Shown here: positions 1 through 13,651 of the stretch, piece by piece
Layout: every line of letters begins with the position of its first letter
Numbering within the stretch: the first letter of the stretch is position 1
Source of the DNA: Tilletiopsis washingtonensis
Taxonomy: Eukaryota > Basidiomycota > Exobasidiomycetes > Entylomatales
Assembly: GCF_003144115.1 (NCBI RefSeq)
Contig: NW_020312007.1
Span: 438,852-502,851, forward strand
Length of the DNA stretch: 64,000 nt
Direction: 5' to 3'
Notes under the pieces: generated by a model
What the model saw: the letters and a program-made list of their open reading frames with translations, nothing else
Database searches by the model: none
Told to the model about the DNA's origin: nothing
Translations under genes and position numbers: made by a program

Positions 1-535
1 GTGGAGCCGGGCGAGCGAGGAGGCAGACGCATGGGAGAGAAGAGACGCGGCATTGAGAGTGTCGACTGGACAAAGGGCCGCGGCGAAGAGGAGCGGCGCG
101 TAAGAGAGGTGCTGGATCGCGTGATGGAGGGCTGTGGGCGGCCCCTCAAGGTGCGTACGGTACGAGCGCAGCTAGCCGAGCGCCGGTAGCTGAACCTCGC
201 CCGCCCCCCTCCCTCCCTCTCTAACCCCCCCCTCTTCCCTTGACCTCCGCCCTGCCGGCCCTTCGNNNNNNNNNNNNNNNNNNNNNNNNNNNNNNNNNNN
301 NNNNNNNNNNNNNNNNNNNNNNNNNNNNNNNNNNNNNNNNCAGCTGCGCATCGAGCAAACAGTCAACTCGCAAGAGGGATGCATCACCACGTTCCATCTG
401 GCCAGCCTGGTGCACTTCTACCGCGTCACGATGGACCACACCGTCGGCTCGAAAGCGAGTCTGAGCCGCATCCTTGCCGAGTGCGTGTTGCGGGGGCCTC
501 GTCGCGCGTCTTTCTCCTGCAGCTTTGGCGACTGA

Positions 536-633
<98 letters not shown>

Positions 634-1671
634 CCGCCCACAGAATCAGCCAGACATCCTACGAGGCCTTTCTGCGCACGCTCGATCGTCTTGCCGCGGG
701 CCTCGAGCGCATCTCGGAGCCGCCGTCGGCGTCGCTGGATGCGCCGCCGCCGCTGCTCGGCGCGTGCAGCACGCTCAAGGAGCTGCTCGCCGTGCACCAG
801 TCTTCCCTCTCCGAGCAGGACCTCTTCCCCGGCAGCGAGGCAAGTGCGGCGACGAGCAGCAGCGGCGGCCCCAATCTGGCAAACGTGCTCGGCCGCATCG
901 TCGATCCCCTGCTGGCGCTCTGTCGCCGCATGGCCGAGGCGCATGTCAAGAAGCGCGGCGCAAAGGCAAAGGAGGCAGGCGCATGGGAGGCCTCCCTCTT
1001 CCTCACCAACTGCCTGTCGCATCTCAAGGTATGTGCCTTGCTCACGGCGCAAACACGGACGTGGCAGCTCACTGGACTGGCCGTGGCAGGCCGTCCTCTC
1101 GCCGTATGCGTTTGCCGAGCAGACCGTCAGGGACGTGGAGAAGGACATTGCCGAGCAGATCCTACACATGACCGAGAGCCAGTATGTGCACCTTCTCGGC
1201 GAGAGCGGCCTCGCCTCCATTCTCGACGCAATCGAAAATCGGCCGCCAGGGGTAAGCATCATGCCGCGCCTACATCGCAAGCCCATCATCTCACGCGTCT
1301 CTCTATTGCAGATTGCGCTTGCGCAACAGGCCGGTGCCACGCCCGATGCACTGGCAAAGCAGCTGGCCAAGCTCGAGGCGTTCCTTGGCTCGCCGCAGCT
1401 CATTGCGCCGGCGCGCCTCGCGCTGCTCTCGGCGCCCTCGCTGCGCGCCGTCGTGCACGCCGGCTCGCTGCGGCGCCTGGCGCGTGCGTATGCGCGCATC
1501 GAGGAGGAGATCCGCCTGCCGACGAGCGCGTATCCGGCGGGCGTGATGAAGAGGAGCGCGGCTGAGATCCGCCTGCTGCTGGGTATCGAGGAGGAGAGAG
1601 AAGATGTGCCGGAGGAGACGAGCATCGCTGAAGCTGTGGCCGAAGCCGAGCCACCCGCCGGCGAGCGGTAG
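1..1671 (+). CDS. COG6: COG6, conserved oligomeric Golgi complex subunit 6 (C-terminal part, 5' truncated by window)
   Basis: COG6 is a subunit of the COG tether, which catches retrograde vesicles at the Golgi. The window holds the last ~397 residues. Exons: 1-150, 344-480, 644-1028, 1090-1251, 1312-1671 (TAG). The junctions restore conserved COG6 stretches: residues ending GRPLK join LRIEQT across the intron that contains the assembly gap, and ILAE joins ISQTSYEAF across the CT-repeat intron. The C-terminus (a VEKDIAEQILHMTESQYVHL-type helix, then an LPTSAYPAGVMKRSAAEIR stretch) matches the family end. All junctions are in phase and the five exons sum to 1194 nt. The gene converges with the DnaJ gene 58 bp downstream. 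No start is visible. Confidence 0.85.
266..340. other. Assembly gap (75 N)
   Basis: A run of undetermined bases. It lies inside COG6 intron 151-343: the donor GTGCGT follows the PLK codons, and the acceptor CAG sits just after the gap at 341-343. Coding sequence is probably not lost, but the true intron length is unknown. Confidence 0.97.
538..628 (+). repeat. (CT)n microsatellite in COG6 intron
   Basis: About 45 CT units fill most of the 163-nt intron 481-643 and serve as an extreme polypyrimidine tract ahead of the CAG acceptor at 641-643. Its Ser-Leu reading frames are artefacts. Confidence 0.97.
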
Positions 1672-1729
1672 CCAATGCGATGATCTCTCTCCGATCGCAC
1701 TGTGTGTCGGCGACGGCGGCGGCGCCCAT

Positions 1730-3802
1730 CTACCGCTTCTCCTGCTCCTGCTGCTTCGTATCGATGCGCACATACTCGGCGTCCTTGTCCTCTGCGTTGG
1801 CCTCCACGGCGCAGTACACGGAGCCGACGATGCCGAGCGCCGTGGCGCGCAGGCGCTGAGTGCTCTTGGAGACCTGCAGAACCGAGTCAGCAGGCGGGTT
1901 CGCAGGCACGAGGACAGCACGCACAGTCTGGTCGAAGAGCACAGAGTCGCACACCTCGCGCACCACCGACTCGACCTCCAGCTTGGCGCCCTTGAACAGC
2001 GCCCGCATGCTGGGAGCACACATCGTCAGCAGCAGCCCATGATGAGGAGAGCTCGCAGACTCTCTCTCGAGAGAGGAACTCACCCCTTGCTCGCCGCCTG
2101 GTCCTCGAGCTCCTTGCGGCGCTCCTCGCTCAGGCCGCTCTCCTCGGCCTTGGCCAGCTCCTCAAACACGCTCTTGAGCTCCAGCGCCGCGCGCACCGTC
2201 GTGACCGTCTCGCGGAGAATGTGCATCTGCGACGAGGCCGAATGGTACAGCCCGCCGATGCCCCACAGCATGCCCGTCGACGCCAGGTAGTGCTTGGCCT
2301 TGCCCGAGTAGATGAAGCCGACTGCATCAAGACGCGTCAGCATACAGTGGAGCTGTTCGCGACGGAAAGTCGCTCACCAGCGTGCAGCAACTCGACGCCG
2401 TAGCTGGCGGGAACCTGTCAGCTCGCGTGTCGGCCACGCCTTCGAGCGCGACGCACCTCTCCGTCTTGAGCTCTTCGGCCTCGATGCGCGTGATCTCCTT
2501 GAAGCTGTCGGCAATCTGGCGCTCCAGCTGCTCGTCCTGCGCATTGCGCACGCTCTCGGTGAAGACACTGAGCTTGCGGATGAGCGTCTCGGCCAGCTTG
2601 CGCACGCGCTCCTCGCGCTGCTTGGCCCGCTCCTCGTCGCGCGCCTTCTCCTTTGCCTCCTTTGCCGCCTTGGCCTCGGGCGAAAGCTCCTCCTTCTTCC
2701 CCGCGCCCTCGATGGCGGCGCCGTTGGCGGCGCCTGCCTCGCCCTCGCTGGCCTGCTTCTCCAGCTCCTCCGAGTCCTGCTGCAGAGCTTCCTTCATGTC
2801 CCGGCCAATCGAGATGGTGCCGATCTGCGGCAAAAGTCAGCGATTGGCTACGCAAGGTAGCGCCGCGGGCCTCACGATATCGTTGAAGCGTGCGCCGCCG
2901 AAGAGCGAGCCAAACACCTCTTCCGGGTCGACGAAGCCGTCCTCCGGCACCAGGCCGGGTGTCGAGATGCCAAACTCGTTGCTGCGCGAGGGTCAGCGTC
3001 CACAGTGCAAACTCGCGCCAGCAGCAGCACGCACTACTTATGCCGCAGCTCCGGATCCGAGAGCACAGAGTATGCTGTTGCGAGGCGCTTGAAGCGCTCT
3101 TCGCCCTCGGGATCGTTGGGGTTCTTGTCTGCACCGCATGTCAGCGGGAGCGTCAAGCGGTCAGGTTCGGCACACTTACCGGGATGCAGCTTGATCGCCA
3201 GCTTGCGGTACGCCTTCTTGATCTCGTCGGGCGTGCACGATGGCGGCAGGCCCAGGATGTCGTAGCTGTACAGCTCGCCGGTCAGCTTCCGTCGACGTGG
3301 CGCCTGAGGCGCTAAGTCACGCGACATCCTTCATGTGAGGTCCATCGCCTGGCAGGTGTAGACACGCCGCGCAGCCCAAGCACGCTACAGGGACTGCCGC
3401 CACAGCAACAGCGATGCATGGGCCTCGATGCGCCCGTTCATCCCCTCAGCTTCGCGACGCCACGGCCGCTGCGCCTCTGCACACCACTCACTACTCGGTG
3501 TCGAGCGGCCGCTCGTCGGTGCCGATGCGGCGCTTGTTCTTGAGCTGCTTGCCCGCGGCGCCGGCGCCGCCGCCCGCCGCGCGCGCCTCGCGCAGCACGC
3601 GCGCGGCGCCCGGCGGCTCGAAGCGCTGTGCGCAGGTGGCACAGGTGGCCTTGAACGTCGTCTCGGCGGCGGGCAGCGCGGCGAGCTGCGCGGGCGCGGG
3701 CGGCAGATACTCGAGCGAGGCGCGGCACTGCGGGTACGGGCAGGTGATGGCCACGTATGCCGGCTCGCGCACGCGCGTGGGCAGCAGCAGCGACGAGCTC
3801 AT
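1730..3802 (-). CDS. DnaJ/Hsp40 co-chaperone with DnaJ-X domain (CAJ1/DJP1 type) and N-terminal zinc-ribbon-like extension
   Basis: A type C J-protein that stimulates Hsp70; yeast relatives Caj1 and Djp1 act at membranes and in peroxisomal import. Eight exons: 3492-3802, 3180-3265, 3035-3128, 2876-2981, 2457-2824, 2378-2403, 2084-2321, 1730-2009, giving 502 aa. Residues 1-103 carry two cysteine pairs (CPYPQC and CATC) and end in [13 protein letters not shown]. The 226-nt intron then joins TA|C to make YYDILGLPP, the start of the J domain. The HPD triad is rebuilt across intron 3129-3179 (LHP|DKNPND). The DnaJ-X region follows ([20 protein letters not shown], then [13 protein letters not shown], itself spread over a 26-nt exon). 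I rejected an ATG at 3327 because using it would discard the extension and break the YYD junction. It is divergent from VPS23 (304 bp). Confidence 0.85.
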
Positions 3803-4106
3803 GGCGCAGCGGCGAGGTGGGTTGGGTGGGTGAGAGAGTGGAGGCAGGGAGCAACACGAGACAGGCGCAAAGTGAAAGCGCGAGGGTGCTTTCAAATTCA
3901 CGTGTAATCTGCTGTAGTCGCGATACAAAGCTGCGCGGACCCCGAGCTTGGCCGACCAACTTCAAGGGCGCACTGCCAGGCCCGGCCGGCGCGCGCGCGC
4001 ATGAGCCACGCTGCGGCCGCGGCGCTCCTCTCTCTCTCGACGTCCAGCGTCCGCCTCGCCGCCCGCACCAGCGCCTGCCTCGCGCCGCACCCGCGCCACG
4101 CCGGCC
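3803..4106. promoter_or_regulatory. Divergent promoter region, DnaJ / VPS23
   Basis: A 304-bp spacer between two divergent start codons. It must hold both promoters and 5' leaders. I recognise no specific motif; it is GC-rich with an alternating GC stretch near 3989-4001. Confidence 0.5.
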
Positions 4107-5961
4107 ATGGACCACGCCGTCGTGCGCAAGTGGCTGCGCGACGTGCTCGCCGTCGTGCGTGTGCGCGCGCGCTCCGCCGCCGGCGCCCCGCTGACTCGCG
4201 CCGCCCGCAGTATCCCTCCGCCGAGCGCGTCTTCGTCGACGTCGATGCCGTGCTGCTGCATCTCTCCTCGCTCGCGCCGCGCACCGACGTCTTCACCCAC
4301 GACACGGGCCACTCGGCGCTGCTGCTGCAGCTGCGCGGCACGCTGCCCGTCGCCTTCCGCGGCGCCACCTACCACATTCCCGTCGCCGTGTGGCTGCCGC
4401 GCGCCTACCCGCGCGAGCCGCCCATGGTCTTCGTCGAGCCGACGAGCGCCATGCTCGTGCGCCCCGGACCCGACGTTGAGCTTAGCGGCCGTGTCAAGGG
4501 CGTGTATCTGAAGCAGTGGGAGCGCAAGTGGGAGGTGAGTGCGGCGCGTGCAAGCGGGCCCGCGCGGCGGCTGTTCTCCGAGGGGCCGGGCAGCAGAGGC
4601 GGATGCGGGGTAATCAGGTGGGCTAGCATGTCGCAATCGCGCTCTCTGCATTGCTCGGGCATTGGCTGCACAGCCGCCTGGCCGCCGAGGCCCGCTAGAT
4701 CCGCCAAACGCGCACGCCAGTGCCCTCGCTGGCAAGCGTCAAGTACAGCAGTGCTAATGCCCGTGCCTCAGTCATGCAACCTCGTTGCGCTCACCCAGTC
4801 GCTGCAAGAGCTCTTTTCGCAGATGCCGCCAGTGTATGCCAAGCCGGCACAGCCGGCCACGCCTTCGGGCTCTGCCTCGCCCGCGCGCGTCGCACCTGCC
4901 AGCCCTTCGGTGTCGCCCGCTCCGCGGTCTCCTCAGGCGCCGACAGATCCTCGCCAGCGGCCACCGCCGCCACTGGGCGTATCAGGTGATCCTAGGCAGG
5001 CTGCAGGCCCACCTGTCCGGCCACCGAAGCCCGGCTCCAGCTTCGACGGGCCGTCGCGCAGCAGCAGTATGGGCACGCCGAGCGCTGGCCCTCTCAGCCC
5101 GCTTTCGCAACAAGGGCACTGGGGCCCGCCGCAGCCGCACGAGACACCGCAGCGACCCCTCTCCTACGACGCACGCACACAGTGGGCCGGCCAGTCAGGG
5201 CCTATGCCTGAGCACCGCGGCTCCTGGCACGCCGGCGTGAACGGCGCGCAGCATCCAGCGCAATCACCGCAGCACCCTCACGCGCATCAGCCGCCGTCAC
5301 GGCCTCAGCCGCCGCCAGCATCGCAGTCTGCGCCGCCGCCTGCGCCTCCGCCATCCGGACCTGCGCCGCCGCGGCCGCCGAACCCCGAGCTGCTCTCGCT
5401 GCAGACGCAGCTGCAGGCCAAGCTCTCGGCATACCTGCACTCGACGCTCTCGGCGGGCCACGAGCGCAACGAGCAGATGCGGCGCGTCGTTGCAGATCTG
5501 GACCGTGGCGCGCCGGCAGTGCTGGATGAGATGGCACGCCTCGAGGCGGTGCGCGACGTCTGTCGCGCCACGGGCGATGGCTTGCAGCGCAGTGTCGACG
5601 AAGTGCAGGCGCGCATCCGCGAGCTCAACGAGCGGCCCTCGCCCAGCGCCGACGAGCTGATCTGCGCCACGTCGATCGTCGGCAACCAGTGAGTATTGGA
5701 CCTTGACCTAGTAGCGGCGGCGCGTGACTGACATTGTCCGTGCCTCGCCGCAGGCTGCTGGACCTCGTGGCAGAAGACAACGCCATCGAGGACACGCTCT
5801 ACCACCTCGGCCGCGCGCTCAACGCCGAACAGCTGAGCCTGGAGCGCTTCCTGAAGCTGACGCGCTTCCTGGCGCGCGAGCAGTTCATGAAGCGCGCCCT
5901 GGCACAGCGCATCTGCGAGGGCATGGGCTGGCCGGACGAAGGGGCGCAGAGCCAGCGGTGA
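4107..5961 (+). CDS. VPS23: TSG101/VPS23, ESCRT-I subunit
   Basis: The ubiquitin-binding ESCRT-I subunit that sorts cargo into multivesicular endosomes. Exons: 4107-4154, 4211-4534, 4772-5688, 5754-5961 (498 aa). Residues ~1-140 form the UEV domain (VVRKWLRDVL, then YPSAERVFVDVDAVL, GTYHIP-like and YPREPPMVFVEPTSAMLV segments), an E2-like fold without a catalytic cysteine. Residues ~145-345 are a Pro/Ser/Ala-rich linker. A coiled coil (~345-425) and the steadiness box (LLDLVAEDNAIEDTLYHLGR to the end) follow. The TSG101 order UEV, Pro-rich linker, coiled coil, steadiness box is complete. The 237-nt intron 4535-4771 is long for this genome; its acceptor gives WE|SCNLVALTQSLQELF in phase. Confidence 0.92.
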
Positions 5962-7893
5962 ATACGACAGGCTTGGCTTTAGCTCTGCGACCGTCGGCGG
6001 ATTGTGCGGCCCGATGAGGAGGAAGATGTGCAACGACGTGAAGGAACCGCTGCTTCTGAGGTGCCTCTCTGCTGCTCGATGGATGCATCACAGCAAGCTG
6101 GGCGGCGCGTGGATGCTGCTCGCTTCTCTCCTTGGTCGGCGCGTGGCGCCGCGGCTCAGCCCGAGGAAGAGGATGGTGCGGAAGCGCGCGCAGTCACGCG
6201 AGTCTGAAGTGCACAGACTACGCCGCAGGCTGCGTCTGCCGACGTGCCGAGCACAGCATGCCGTCGGCATCGTCCATGACATATGCGCTCTCACCCGATG
6301 GCAGAGCGAGAAGAGCATGATGTGGAGAGCCTGCGCCGGCGCGCTTCGGGAATCTCTGATGCCCCACTTCTCCCCCCCTCGGCGGCCCTGGATCGCGCGC
6401 CGCGTGGCTATTTGCGGGCACGGATGACCCTGCCCCATCCCCGCACTCGCCAGCGATCTCGCAGCGTCAGTCCGGCGCTGCAGCCGCTCAGGCCGAGCAA
6501 CGCCGCAGCAAAACCCCCTCACGCCAGCTCGAGCTCGATCTGCGCAGCTTCAGCCAGCGTTGCACCTGGTGCAGGTGCGGACGGAAGAAGCAGCTGCGCA
6601 GAGGGAGCCTTGGCGCGCCCGCGGCGCGCTCCGGCAGACGGACCCGCGGGCTCGGCGCGCCGTCGGGCACCGCACCGAGCGCCGAGAGCGCACCGCGCGG
6701 CCGGAGCACGCCGGCAGCAGAGCATCAGCGCCGTTCCTGGCTCAGGCGCCATCGCTCGCTGCTGCGGACGATGCTCATCCTGCAGCGCATGACGAGACGC
6801 AGCAGCGCAGACTCGCAGCAGTGCGTGGGCTCAGCACACCCCACAGCTGAGCAGCAAGCCGATGCGCTGGCTGCTGCGGCCCTTTGAGTCGCCTGCGCCG
6901 CCGCGGCGGATGCGTTGGGGCGTCGAGGCTTGCTCCGCGCCTGCTGTGTGCTGCGGCTGATGCTGCGCCGCGCAGCCCCAGCCATCTGACGACATGCGAG
7001 ACGCCGACGAGCTGCCTGCTCCGCCGCCGCGTTCAGGGGCAACATGAGGTGAGATGGCGACCGCCGGCCGCTGCGTGCGGGGTAGGGCCGGTGGACAGCA
7101 TTGTCAGGGTCGACGACGGCACGCAGCGGAGCACCCAGAGCATCAGGCAGCGAGGGGCTCATCGTGCTGCCGGCGTGCGTCTGCTCTCGTACGGCGCCGG
7201 CAGCAGCGGCAGTGCGCGACAGCATGAGCGCAGCGGCATCAGGCACAGAGAGAGGGCACGCTCGCATCGAGTGCGAGTGCTGTCTGCTGCGGCTGCTGTG
7301 CTGTGCTGTGAGCCGCCCGCGCTGCGCCGCGAAGACGAGTCGCTGCCATCATGCGCCTGCAGCTGCAGCTGCACCCGTGCGGCGCCGGGGCGGCGGTGCG
7401 CTGCCATCTGATGACGGTGCTGCTGGAGGTGCAGCGTGCAGGCAGAGCAGGGCCGCAGGCCGCCAGCGTCTCGCCTCTCGGCACTCTCGCCCCCCGCGCG
7501 CGCGCCGCCGCCGCGCCGCGCCCCGAAGGCCGCCGAGCTGCTGCCACCTGCTGCCGCTGGTGCTGGGCACCTTCGCTCTTGCTTCCTGCCTTCGCGACCC
7601 CGTCCCTGTCCCTCTGCTCCGCCGTCGCTGCTGCTGCTCACTCTCGTCGCTGCCTGCACCTCCGTCGCCTGCCGTGCATCGTCTCGCAGCTGCTGCTCGC
7701 TGCACGCCCCTCGCAGCTCCTGCACGCAGCTCTCGCCCACGCGCCGGCTCTCGCTGTCGTGCGCCGCATCCGCCTCTCTGCTGCTCCACCTGCTGCCACC
7801 GCACTGCTGCCTCCTCGCTGCGCATCGCACGGCCTTCGCTCCGCACGCACATCCTAGCCGCCGCGCCCTTCTGCGTGCTCGCGCCGCCGCAGC
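5962..7893. other. Gene-free interval upstream of deubiquitinase
   Basis: 1.9 kb with no convincing gene. Open frames on both strands are short, Arg/Ala/Ser-rich and lack recognisable motifs, as expected from GC-driven scarcity of stops. The part near 7600-7890 is C/T-rich and probably includes the promoter and 5' leader of the downstream gene. Confidence 0.5.
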
Positions 7894-10800
7894 ATGTCCT
7901 TCTCGTGGAAGTCGCTGCTCGGCGCCTCGGGCAGCGGCGGCGCCGCGCCCGGCAGCAGCGGCGCCCTGGGGCCCGGCGGCATGCCCACCGGCGGCCTCGC
8001 CGGCAGCGCAGCCATGCTCGCCGCCGCACACGCGGGCGCCCTCGGCACGCACGGCGCCGCCAGCATGGATGCGGCGCTGGCCAGCAGCTGGGAGGAGGCC
8101 AGCGAGGAGAGCCGCCTGCTCGGCATGGTCAACGTGAGTGGCTGTGGGATGCGTGCGCCGCAGGCGGAGCAAAGCTGACGAGCCCTGGTCCTGTAGTTCG
8201 GCAACACTTGGTGAGTGCTGCGACGTGCCAGCCTGCCGCGGACGCTCAATCGCTGATCCTCTGCTGCAGCTACGCCAACTCTGTCCTGCAGGCGCTCTAC
8301 TTCTGCAAGCCCTTCCGAGACTCGATGCTGGCGTACGTGCCGCCATCAGCTTCGGGCGAGAGCGCGGCCGAGTCCGGCCATCCGCGCCTCAGCTCCGACG
8401 CCGTCACCATCTCGCCGCCCTCGTCGCCGAGCGCAAAGATGGCGACAGCAGGCCGCGCGGCGCCGGCGCTCAACGGCGTTGCTGCGCATCGGCCATCCAC
8501 TGGACATGCCGCGCTGCAGCAACGGCCAGGCACGGCAGACACCGAGAAGGCCGATTCCGCCAGCCACAAGCGCAAGAGCAGCGCCACGTGGGGCTTCGGC
8601 AAGGGCAAGGCGCTGCCGTCTGCGCGCGCCCGGCCAGCGACGAGCCACGAGGCAGAGGCGCTGGGCGCGGCTGCTTCGCGCGAGACATCCTCCTCGCGAG
8701 GCAGCGGCGAGGCGGAGCGCGCACATGCCAACGGCGCAGCCGCTGATGACAGCCCGCTGGACGACACGGCGTCGCTCTTTGCGACGCTGCGTGATCTCTT
8801 CCACCTCATCGCAACGGAGCCGCCACAGCTGCCGCCCGCTGCCATCGCTCCGGCCGCTGGCTCTGCAGCGCCTGGCGCGTCGGCATCGTCCGGCTCAACG
8901 AGCCTGGGCCGCAAGGGCTCGTCGCGTCCGGCGCCGAGCGCTGGTCGCGGCGGTCTTGGCAACGCCGTGCTTGCCGCGGCAGCTGCAGCAGGAGGCGCCA
9001 CGCCTGCCTCGCAAGCTGCGCCAGCCACGCCTGTGAACGGCCTGGCCATCGGCGGCGGCGAGGCGGCTGGCACGGTCAATACGCGCGCACTGCGCGGCTT
9101 TCTGAATGCTCTGAAGCGCGAGAACCTGCTGTTCGACAGCAACTTGCACCAGGATGCGCACGAGTTCCTCAACTTCATCCTCAACCGCGTCGGCGAGGAC
9201 ATTGTCGCCATGCCGCGGGAAGAGGACGACACGCGGCGCGGCAGCGCGGCCAGCGATCACGCGCCGACGGTGGAGGACGGCGACATGCCGCCGTTGCCGG
9301 TGCAGCCTGTGCACCGCCGCAGCGTCAAGGAGGTGGCTGGCGGCCAGACATGCGTGCATCGTCTGTTCGAGGGCATCCTGACGAACGAGACGCGGTGTCT
9401 GACATGCGAGACTGTGAGTGACTCTCACGAGCTAGGCCCGCTGCACTGCGCTGACTGTCCCACGCTCAGATCACGTCGCGCGACGAGGCCTTTCTCGATC
9501 TCTCCATCGACATTGAGCGCAACTCGTCGGTGACATCGTGCCTGAAGCAGTTCAGCGCCAGCGAGATGCTCTGCTCGCGCAACAAGTTCTTCTGCGACAC
9601 GTGCTCGGGCCTGCAAGAGGCAGAGAAGCGCATGAAGGTCAAGCAGCTGCCCAATGTGCTGGCGCTGCACCTCAAGCGCTTCAAGTATGAGGAGCAGCTG
9701 CAAAAGGTGCGTGCGCGTTTCGACACGTGGCTTGGGTCTCCGTGCTGACTATGACCCACCCGCAGTACGTGAAATTGACGTACCGCGTCGTCTTTCCGTT
9801 CTCGCTGCGGCTCTTCAACACGTCCGACGACGCGCCCGACCCGGATCGACTGTACGACCTCTTTGCCATCGTGGTGCACGTCGGCACTGGCCCGCACCAC
9901 GGCCATTACGTCGCCATCATCAAGGTCGGCCGGCGCTGGTGCGTCTTTGACGACGAGACCATCACCTTCATCGAGGAGGCCGACATTGTGCGCTACTACG
10001 GCGACACGCCCGGCACGGGCTCTGCGTACGTCCTGTTCTATCAGGCGCGTGATCTGGACTTCGAGGGCCTCGGCCTGCCCCCTCACGCGCCGCTGGCATG
10101 GGCACCGCCGCCGCCGCCGCGCGCCTTCATGGCGCAGGGCATGTCCGGCGCAGCAGCTGGCACGGCGTCGGCCGGCAGCTATGCCACGCCGCTGGCTGGC
10201 GGCTCCCACGCTGGATCGGGAGCCGCGACACCCGCGGGCAGCGCTGCCGCGACACCCGCTGGCTTCTTCGCGCGCAGACAGGCCAGCGGCGCCGAGACAG
10301 ATCTGCCGTCGGGCGCGCAGACGCCCGCATCTCAGAGCGGCGCCGGCGGAGCCAACGGCGGCGGCTGGCTCAGCAGTCTGCGCAGCGGCGGGCGCGAGCG
10401 GCGCGCGACGAACAGCAGCATGGGCGCGAGCGCGCCGAACACGCCGGCGGACGCGCTCTCCAACTCGATGACGCTGCCGCCGCCGCCTAGCTCCTTCCGC
10501 CCGCCAGTCGTCTCCACGAACGCGGGCCTGGGCTTCGAGCAGCAAGACGATGCCGCCTCGATGCGTACTTCGTCGACGGGCTCGGCAGCCGCCGCCCTGG
10601 TGGCGCGGGGCCGCTCAGACGGCACGGTGGGCCTTGGGCTGCCCAATGCCGCCGGCATCTCGCGCACGAGCTCAGCGTCGCCCGGGCCGCGCAGCACGCA
10701 GCTGCCTGCCACGCTCGTCGAGGAGCCCGTCACGTTTGGCGACTACACGCCGGCCGTGCCCGCCGCCGCGTCACTGCAGGCGCCGTCAGCACCGGACCAG

Positions 10801-11223
10801 ACGCTCGTCTCGCCGATGAGCGAGGTGCCCGGCGTCAGCCTTGACAGCGTGGCCCGCGGCGCTGCCCCGACAACGCCCTCGAAGCCGGCCGCTGCGCCAA
10901 CAGCCAGCACGCCGTCGCCATCGCCAATGAAGGCGTCTGCCAGCGGTGGCGCCGTACCCGCATCGCCGTTGGTGTCGCAGGGTGCCGCCTTTGCGCCAGC
11001 CGACCGGCCGCTTTCCAAGAAGGAGCAGCAACGCATCGCCAAGGAGAGCCGGCGCTCCAGCGTGCACTCGACGCACGGCACGGCGCTGCCCATGGGCATG
11101 ACTGCCGCGCCATCGGCACCTGCCCTGCCCTCGAGCTTCACGCCTGCCCAGACTGAGGGCCACGTGAAGCGCCGCAGCACGCTGGGCCGATTCGGCTTCG
11201 GCAAGAAGGACAAGGACAAGTAG
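7894..11223 (+). CDS. Ubiquitin-specific protease, USP12/USP46 type (fungal CreB/Ubp9 relative)
   Basis: A cysteine deubiquitinase of peptidase family C19. Exons: 7894-8133, 8197-8210, 8270-9413, 9470-9706, 9766-11223 (1030 aa). The Cys box reads [20 protein letters not shown]; its FGNT+TG part is a 14-nt exon, and the catalytic Cys codon is split TG|C across intron 8211-8269. A ~210-residue Ala/Ser-rich insertion follows; the core resumes with [18 protein letters not shown]. Zinc-knuckle pairs CLTC and CDTC are present (the first before [18 protein letters not shown]). The His box [12 protein letters not shown] and FDDETI end the catalytic core. The last ~380 residues are a disordered Ser/Ala/Pro tail ending in basic GFGKKDKDK. 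In Aspergillus the homologue CreB works with a WD40 partner in carbon repression; that role here is inference. It converges with TLG2 (66 bp). Confidence 0.88.
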
Positions 11224-11289
11224 CAATGCCAGAGCGCTTGACACCTTGACACAGACGCACACGAGTCCGGTGACAGCAGCGTTGCAGTA

Positions 11290-13579
<2,290 letters not shown>

Positions 13580-13651
13580 CATACAGCATCGACAGCCAAA
13601 GAGTCTAGCCTACATCGGCAGAGAGCGGCACAGCAGGTATGAGCATTCCAG

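Noticed and set aside
426-1700. 424-codon minus-strand frame and Ser-Leu repeat frames across COG6
   Set aside because: Arise from the CT microsatellite and antisense of COG6 exons; splice-corrected COG6 explains the locus.
3180-3327. ATG at 3327 as the DnaJ start
   Set aside because: Would begin with MSRDLAPQ and lose the YYDILG junction; the upstream exon joins in phase at precisely the conserved position.
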